This document shows positions 52,774 through 60,000 of a DNA stretch of 60,000 bases, one piece after another. Every line of letters begins with the position of its first letter. Within the stretch, counting starts at the first letter, position 1. The notes under the pieces were generated by a model, which was not told where the DNA came from, searched no databases, and saw only the letters and a program-made list of their open reading frames with translations. The translations under genes were made by a program, and so were the position numbers. The DNA comes from Chrysomallon squamiferum. Its lineage: Eukaryota > Mollusca > Gastropoda > Neomphalida > Peltospiridae. The stretch is taken from assembly GCA_012295275.1 (NCBI GenBank), contig CM022679.1, positions 19,224,342 to 19,284,341 on the forward strand, read 5' to 3'.

Positions 52774-55700
52774 CACTTGGCCTTTTAACTAATCTTATGT
52801 TGCTCTGGCAATATAATGTGCATATTCTTCAGTTAAAACATGATTACTGGAGCCCACTAAACATTCTCCGTCATAATGGTAAGATAGCAATATGCATTCT
52901 TTGTTCAGAAGCAACCCGAAATCGAAATATCACAAAAGCTCTTTTACTAATGCTTGAGACAGAAGCAAAAAATATTATAACTGAAATAGTTGATATTGAC
53001 AGCACAATTTCTGTCCAGACACCGTTTGAAAAAATCATTATTTCAACCATTGAACTGAACAAATGAGTCATTGAAGAAACATGTAAATTATGGCCATTTG
53101 CTAAATGCCTGGTTTATTTAGATCAGTTATGTCCAAGATATGCTGAGATAGAACTTCGTACCCAGAATCCAGAATTGCAGATCAACATTATTAGAACTGG
53201 CGATATCTTAACTCATAGGTCAACTGTGGAGAACATGCCTAAGCTAAAAACATGGATTATAAAAAAACAGGATGTTGTCCAGAAAATATCGGAGATATTT
53301 CAAAAAATGACTTATCAATCAAGGAAATCCTGTTTTGGGCAAATGATGGAAAGCTCAGTTCTGCAGTTACATAATGACAATAGACATGTAGAAGTGCGTG
53401 CTTCAGAAGAGTCACTACTTCGTTCAGATGGAATCTACATTGTAGTGGGAGGTCTAACAGGTCTTGGCTGGGAATCTGTCCGATTTCTTGCACAAAGAGG
53501 TGCTGGCGCAGTCGTCACAATAAATCGCCGAAGTGTGCAGAATGATAAAATGCATCAAATAGAAATCATAGAAATATGTTACAGATGTACTATTTTAACT
53601 CTTCAAGCTGATGTCACAGATATCTCATTACTGCAGAAAGCTTTGGAAATGGCTGAAAATAAATTTCCCGCAAAACTGCTAAAATGAATCATCGTTGGTG
53701 CAGCTGTACTTGATGATAAAATGTTCATCAATATGTCACAAGAAACATTTTTGAAGGTTGCTTCTCCCAAAATACGAGGTACTTGGAATATACATATTCT
53801 TACACAAAACAAACCTCTAGTCTTTTTTATCATGCATTCCTTCATAACAGCAGTTTTCAGAAATCCAGGTCAATCCAGTTATGGAGCTGCCAATGTTTTC
53901 CAGGATTCATTAGCACAGAAACGTAGACTGTCTGGACTTGCTGGTCAGAGTATTAACTGGGGACCTCTTAACCTCGGTTTGCTGCAAGATAAACCTTCTG
54001 TTTTGGAAGCCTCGAGAAACCAAAGATACATTCCATTCAGTATTGATGAGATACACAAATGTCTTCTGGCTGCACTCATGCTGGATAAACCTGCTGTTGT
54101 GGCTGCCAAATTCAACTCTATTCAGTTGTCCAATAGCATAATGATGGAAAACAACAAAGCTCTGGAATTCAAATTAAGACCCATCATTGAAATACCAACA
54201 TCAGAAAACATTCCATTTAAAAGCAAACTAACTTTTGAAATAGAAAGACTGAAAGCATCTGATTAGAAACAAGACATCATTTAATTCAAGAGTACGTCAT
54301 TGAATTACTGTCAGATGTATTAAGCTGTGATCAAAGCCTTCTTGAACTTGATAAAGGAGTAGAAATCCTGGGACTCGACTCAATGCAAGCAATGACCTTC
54401 AGTAATCAAATAGATCAAACATTTCAAATACGGATCACACCAAATGGTCTGTTGCAACAAAATCTCTCAATTAATGAAATTACAGACCTGATCAACACCA
54501 AACTGTTGATGACAAATAAAACAGAAACAGCAAACATTACCTTGCCAGTCACAGAAGAAGCACTTTCATATATGGAATATACTTTCTACAAGATATACTG
54601 CAGAAATCCTGCTGATCCAAGTTTGTATTATGTCAATGAGATGTTACTGCCAGTATTAGCAGCTGAGCCAAAACTCTGGGTAAAAATAGCCAGTCAACTT
54701 ATTTCACGACATGAAGTTCTGAGAACAACATTTGTGAAAGTACCAGACACTGAAAATATCAGATGGAATGTCAAACGAAAGATTTTTCATGAAGGAATGA
54801 AACCTGACTTTAGAACACTGAATGCAGGTGATTCTGATGGGATAGAAAGTAACACACAAGAAGCCTTTCATTTAGATACTCAAGGTCCAGTTCGCTTCAT
54901 TTTCATTCAAGGAGAAAAATGTCACCTCAGAACTGTTTACAACAGTATTTATTTTGACATGCAAGCAGTTGCTTCTATTTTTAAAGATATGGTGGATATC
55001 TTTCTTTTCAACAAACATAATACAGCATTGTCTGATTTGAAAACGGTAGGAGGAAGTTTGATAGTGGTTGAAATGGAAAAAGTGCTGCAAGAAAGGGGTT
55101 TTCAACTGAAGGAATTTTGGAAGCACTTCCTTGAAGAAGATATACCACCAATTATTTTGGGTAAAACAAGTCACTCTTCTGAAAGAAAATGTGACATATA
55201 CAAATGTCAAAAAGAAAATGTACATCCTGAACTATGTGATGCACTGCATAACTTATCAAAGACTAAAGGTTTAACCATGTATAAATTAAATACCAGCATC
55301 TATCAACTGCTTCTACATCTGATCACTAGAGGCCACAGTGGCAATTTCAACAACAGTAGATATCAAACAACACATCCCAAATGCTGTTGATGCTGTTGGC
55401 CTTGGAGCAAACTTCATTCCACTGGTGGCCAAATTTCCATCAGATAATGTCAGTATTGAAGAATTTCTGAAGAACAAAACAGCTCTTCAGAAGTCAATAG
55501 ATCATTCTGTGTGTCCCACAGATATCATTGGTGAGCTGGTTGGTCCTGAAAAACTCAAAAACATTGTCAGAAACAAGATTGTAACTGTTGAAGATGAATT
55601 TGTAGCACCTTTGTTACAAAAAGCAGATGTGGCTGGATATGCTTTTGAAGTAACGCAGTCAGGAGATCTGGGAACCCACACAGAAACCCAATTTAGTCTT

Positions 55701-55870
55701 TGGAACAGAGCAAAATCAAAGCAAATGATTCTTGAACTGATATATAATTCAAATAACATGTCCAGTGATTATGCACAGAACATGATAAGATCAATGTTGG
55801 AAATAGCTGATAAAATCACCGCTGATAGTTGCACAACAATTGCAGATCTAAAGGAAATAGAACATGTTTC
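52774..55870 (+). pseudogene. PKS pseudogene: copy of ψER-KR-ACP-C part of the upstream PKS
   Basis: Collinear with 4540-7640. Lesions are TGA at 53064-53066 (parent CGA), TGA at 53685-53687 (parent GGA), TAG at 54264-54266 with a 1-bp deletion nearby, and a 2-bp deletion near 55327. The KR catalytic Ser codon is TTC (Phe) at 53841-53843. The ACP LGLDS motif and the C-domain RHEVLRTTF and NSIYFDM remain readable. KS, AT and DH are absent, because the copy begins inside the ER-like region at the junction with inverted ABCA DNA. The normal stop is lost and the last frame runs on to about 55991. Identity to the parent is patchy: some tracts are identical, others clearly diverged. It cannot make a complete synthase. 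Confidence 0.95.
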
Positions 55871-58800
55871 ATATATTTCAGTGAAAAAGATGCCAAAGCA
55901 AGTTACTCTGATTTTGTTAAGAATAAAGATCGCAAACAGAAAGGATATCTGTTATACACACATGAACAAATTGCTTTGTCTTGCTCACTGACATGAAAAT
56001 TAGAACATTTATTAAGAAACTTTGTATTAAAAAGAAAGTTTATTACTAAAATATATTTTTAGACTTAACAAAAAAACAACTTTGTTTTGTATTTTGTTAA
56101 AGCAAATTATAACCAGAATTTGTATCAGAAATTTTTTAATTTCAGCTTTTTTAAACTGTTATATGCAAATATTTTTAGTTTTTTATCTGGATATATGGTT
56201 CACTGATAATCTGCACATTGGTCTTTTTTAATACTATTTGTCACACATTCATACTTGCTAGTACTGACCTTTATTATTGTTTATAGGCTCCAATTGTTTA
56301 TTACTTTAACATACACATTTCTTTTTAATTAAAATTTTAAAAAAAGAGAGATTACCCCCCAAAAAAAGTTATATATATAGGAAATAATTCTATTTTATAA
56401 GAAGGAAAGTATATATTTTGGTTATACACATAAAACAGATTCTGGAGTTTTAAGTTAGTTCATTTTTCAACTCATTTTATCTTTTTTTTTTTTTTTTTTT
56501 TTTTCACTGTTATTGCACCGAATGCAGAGTATCCTGTCTTTAATAATAATAATAATTTATACAAAACTTTACAGGGTTTTTTTTCTAGTTATTTCAAATA
56601 TTCCTCAATTACTGGGGATTGTCTATGTATTGTTTTTTATTTTTTATTTCTTTTGTTGTTTTTTGGATGGGTTTCATTTTTAACTATATTATTTTTATGT
56701 ATATTTAACAGCATTCAAGTTTAATATATGACACTGCAGCAGAGATACCATAGTTATATCTTATTGCTGTCTTATTTACTTTTATGTTTCTTTTTTCAAT
56801 CTTTTTTATATATACACATAACCACACACACATTAAATGGACACTACTGTATATGAATGCTGTTTTAATACTGTTAACATATATGTTTATAGTTAGAAGC
56901 GTTCAATCTTATTAGTTAAAAATCTGTTTTAATTTTATTCAAGTATATTCAGTTTTTGCAAATGATGACTTTATTAACCATTTTATTTTTAGGTTGTTTT
57001 GGAGATTTCATCTTTTTTTTTTCTTTTTTTTTGGCCTTAGTTTTCATTTTGTATTTGTATTTTCACATAACACCAAAATAAGAAAAACAAATATGATATA
57101 CAAATAAAAAAGAAAAGAAATTCCATAGTTTTAATACCTAAATTGCTAGACTATATTGTTTTTAGGTTTTCATTAGTAAATACTAGAAGTAAACAACAAT
57201 ACAGCTGCATCATGTCACAAGTGCATATTCATATAATGTGGTGGGTAATACTAATATATACAACATATTGTTTATACATCTTGTGCTTCATCTATTATTC
57301 ATATTTATAATTACATGAGGTAAGACTTAAGTAAATGTTTGCCATTATTATATTTTGTGGAGGTCATGCTTTTTCTCATTTTAAAAAAATGAACAAATAG
57401 TTATGTAATGAACTTTTTATAATTTGTTTCCAGTGTTCATTAATTTCAGAGTTGCACAACATACTATTTTACTGTACATGGAAACCATCTTTATGAACTT
57501 TATTAGTGAAAGGTTTAATCATGTTTTATAAATACAATAAAGTGTGGCTATCAAAATTAATTATATGTTAAAAGTATCTGGTACTGCCAAATTTGAAGAA
57601 AATTAAATTAGAAACACAGTCAACAAACACTATTATGTTTAATAAATAACCATCCTACTGATGGAACATAGTTTCATAACAAATTTTCTACATTTTCTAA
57701 AAAACAGATTAACTCTAGTCTTGGTTTTGCTGTCAGTAAAGATGGTTTTAGTGTAAACTGACATATTTATTCTTGCTTGAGTGTAATCATAATGAACTTT
57801 TTAAAACAATTGATTATAGTTTAACATAATGGTGTGAAATAGTAAATAAATTAAATTTGAAATTATGTTTATTATTGTTTTTCTTTTTGTTCTTTTTTTC
57901 TTAAATTAATAATAATTAAAAAATATAATAAATAAATAAATATTAAATAATAATAATAAAATGGTTTGATATGGTTTATACCAAAAGAAATATTTTAAAA
58001 CAGTTTGCTTAACCTAATATTTTATTAAATGGTGGTAAACTAGTAAAATTTGTACTGTTTATAATTTTTCACATAATTTAAATATTTTATTTATAGAGAT
58101 GTTTAATTTCACGTAATAAAATAATACTAATAATAATTAAAAATTCCAACTCAAATTCACATATCAATTTTAAAATACAGTATGAAAATCATACTTAACT
58201 TATTAGTCTCTTTAAGTTATTTTCTTTCTTCTCAAAAATAAATAAATATATAAATAAAAAAATAAACCACATCATCAGAATAATAAAAGTTTAATGTGGA
58301 TGAAATAAAAATGTTTTAAAATTTTAAAAAATTCAAAAGTAAATAAATAAATAAAATAAAATAAATAATAAAAAGAATATTCCAAATTAGAAATTTTTAT
58401 ACCTTATTATAGATAATTTTCTTTCACTGGGAATGAACAATTAAGTCTAAACCAAAAAGGTTGAAATATAACAATAATAATAATAAAGAGTTTAAAATCT
58501 GTAAAATTCATAAAAATGAGATCAAAAATTGAAACAAGCAAAGATACACGTTTTGAACTATTTTATGTAAACAAAATTTAAAACTTATTTATATATGCAC
58601 AAAATAATAATAATAATATGTTGACATGAAAATCAGTTTTTTATATTGATGATTAATTGAATTATTTTTATTTTTTATATTAGCCAGAATGCACTACTTG
58701 TTTATAAAGAGATTCAAAAAAAAAAAAGCATGAAATATTGTTTCATTTATATATTATCATGACCACATATATATATATATATATATATGTATGTGTACAT
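55871..58800. repeat. Copy of the PKS 3' flank (partner 7668-11320)
   Basis: Shows many collinear words shared with 7668-11320, for example CATGGAAACCATCTTTATGA and TATATTAGCCAGAATGCA, but with more indels than the coding part. It proves that the pseudogene arose by DNA duplication, not by retroposition. Poly-T (56482-56504), AAT and AAAT tracts and an AT run (58766-58788) lie in it. Confidence 0.85.
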
Positions 58801-59396
58801 TTGTGAGAGAGACATAGTACTGTAAATATTAATCAAATTAATAAAACTACTTCACTGGTTTCATGCCTGCAACTATTTAGTAAAATAGAACCTAATATCA
58901 TCATCAACATGGTGTGAGCATATCACTAAAGTTTTATTCAGCTAAGGATTGTTACTTGCTACTGGAATTCAAAAAAAAAATGTATTCAAAAGATGTCTTG
59001 CCATCTTCCTGCCAATTCTTTATTCTTCTTTTACATATTATTTTCTTTCCCCTTTTTCTGATTTCTTCTTCCTTTGATAAAGCTGTTGGTACAAACGTGA
59101 ATAATGCTAGTTTACTGTTCATTGGCTTATGTAATTCACTCCTCACTCATTAACCATAATCAACTTTATGTTGTTGTTGTTTTTTTACACTTTGTCTATT
59201 TATTTAATTATTTATTTAACATTTTGGAAAATAATTAAAATTAAAATTTAATTTGGTAGATTGTGGACCTTTTACCGTTGAGCTGCCTTCTATACTTGAT
59301 CATTGGCTTCGTTTATACTGTCGTATAGCCAGCCATATAACATCAATACAATTAATTTTTTAAAAAGAAAGAAAAATAACGAGTGAAGAGAAAAAA
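58801..59396. other. Intergenic stretch beyond the PKS duplication
   Basis: Neither the PKS-flank homology nor the later direct repeat covers this part. Short ORFs here are not recognisable. No element identified. Confidence 0.5.
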
Positions 59397-59905
59397 AGAA
59401 TCTACCTGGCTTTTGTTTTTAAGGAAGTCATGTTATTATTAATGTTGTTTTGCTATTTTAAGTACAAACTGAAAAAGACTCAAAGAAACGCACGCACGCA
59501 CGCACACACACACATACACATTTCTAATGAAAATGAAAAGAAACAAACACGATAACTAGTGAGGATATAATTATATAAACGTATGTACCGACTTAAATGG
59601 AACGAAAGAACAATGGCTACCGGAAATAGTGATAAAATGAATTCGTATGTATAAGTGATGTGAAAAATATGTAAGCCAACCAAACTTTAGACCTTTCATT
59701 TAATCTGCAAAAAGATTTTGTTTCATGATGTCGACGAATGATTAAATCGTTCCACATTTTTTCGTAATCTTGAGAAGAAGAAAATAGTAGTTTTCCAGAA
59801 CATCTGTGGTAATGCCATACGACAGTGAAGTGTAACGAATGATGTATATTCGATATATCATAATATAGTATTATATTGTTTTCTGTAGCCCGTGGGTCTG
59901 CCTTT
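59397..59905. repeat. Long direct repeat, copy 2 (partner 40237-40690)
   Basis: The same orientation and block order as copy 1, offset by about 19.2 kb, with an ACGC/AC microsatellite (about 59489-59520) inserted relative to it. If copy 1 is the upstream flank of an ABCA paralogue, this copy predicts another ABCA-related exon series just beyond the right edge of the window. Confidence 0.8.
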
Positions 59906-60000
59906 TGACTGTTATAGTTTTTTTGCCAAAAATGTATATATATTTTTTTAAATGTACAAAATAACTAAACAAAAAAAACAAAAAACTAGTTTTTATGCAT

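Overview
The window is nuclear DNA from an animal, most likely a lophotrochozoan and plausibly a mollusc. The genes have many introns with GT..AG boundaries, the intergenic DNA is very AT-rich and full of microsatellites, and there are relics of mariner, Mutator-like (MULE), Ty3/gypsy and pogo/Tigger-like elements plus a tRNA-headed SINE. The protein families (an animal FAS-like polyketide synthase and an ABCA5-type transporter) agree with this. The exact phylum is inference.

Layout. (1) 28-7667, +: the 3' two-thirds or more of a large reducing polyketide synthase (PKS). It has two short ketosynthase exons and then one 6.66-kb exon carrying the rest of KS, then AT, DH, a decayed ER-like region, KR, ACP and a C-terminal condensation-like domain in place of a thioesterase. 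The gene starts upstream of the window. (2) 7668-14600: AT-rich intergenic DNA with a mariner relic and a 463-bp-period tandem duplication about 1-2 kb upstream of the next gene. (3) 14675-38129, +: a complete full-length ABC subfamily A transporter, resolved here into 32 coding exons (1666 residues) that join in phase throughout. (4) 38130-47960, +: an exon ladder left from a second ABCA copy (homologues of exons 4, 15, 16, 17, 23 and part of 29), interrupted by a SINE, a MULE relic and a Ty3/gypsy fragment. (5) 51577-52770, -: an inverted fragment of an ABCA paralogue (part of exon 29, then 30 and 31). (6) 52774-58800, +: a 6-kb segmental copy of the PKS 3' half and its 3' flank, broken by stops and frameshifts and joined directly to the inverted ABCA fragment. 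(7) 59397-59905: a direct repeat of 40237-40690, the DNA that lies upstream of the second ABCA copy.

How the parts relate. A PKS and an ABCA lipid-type transporter lie next to each other in the same orientation, and pieces of both families recur together downstream. This suggests a PKS+ABCA neighbourhood that has been duplicated and rearranged. A plausible but untested reading is that the PKS makes a reduced lipid-like polyketide that the ABCA protein moves across or into membranes. The most unusual points are the animal PKS ending in a condensation-fold domain without its catalytic histidines, and the patchwork identity between the PKS and its pseudogene, which looks like gene conversion.
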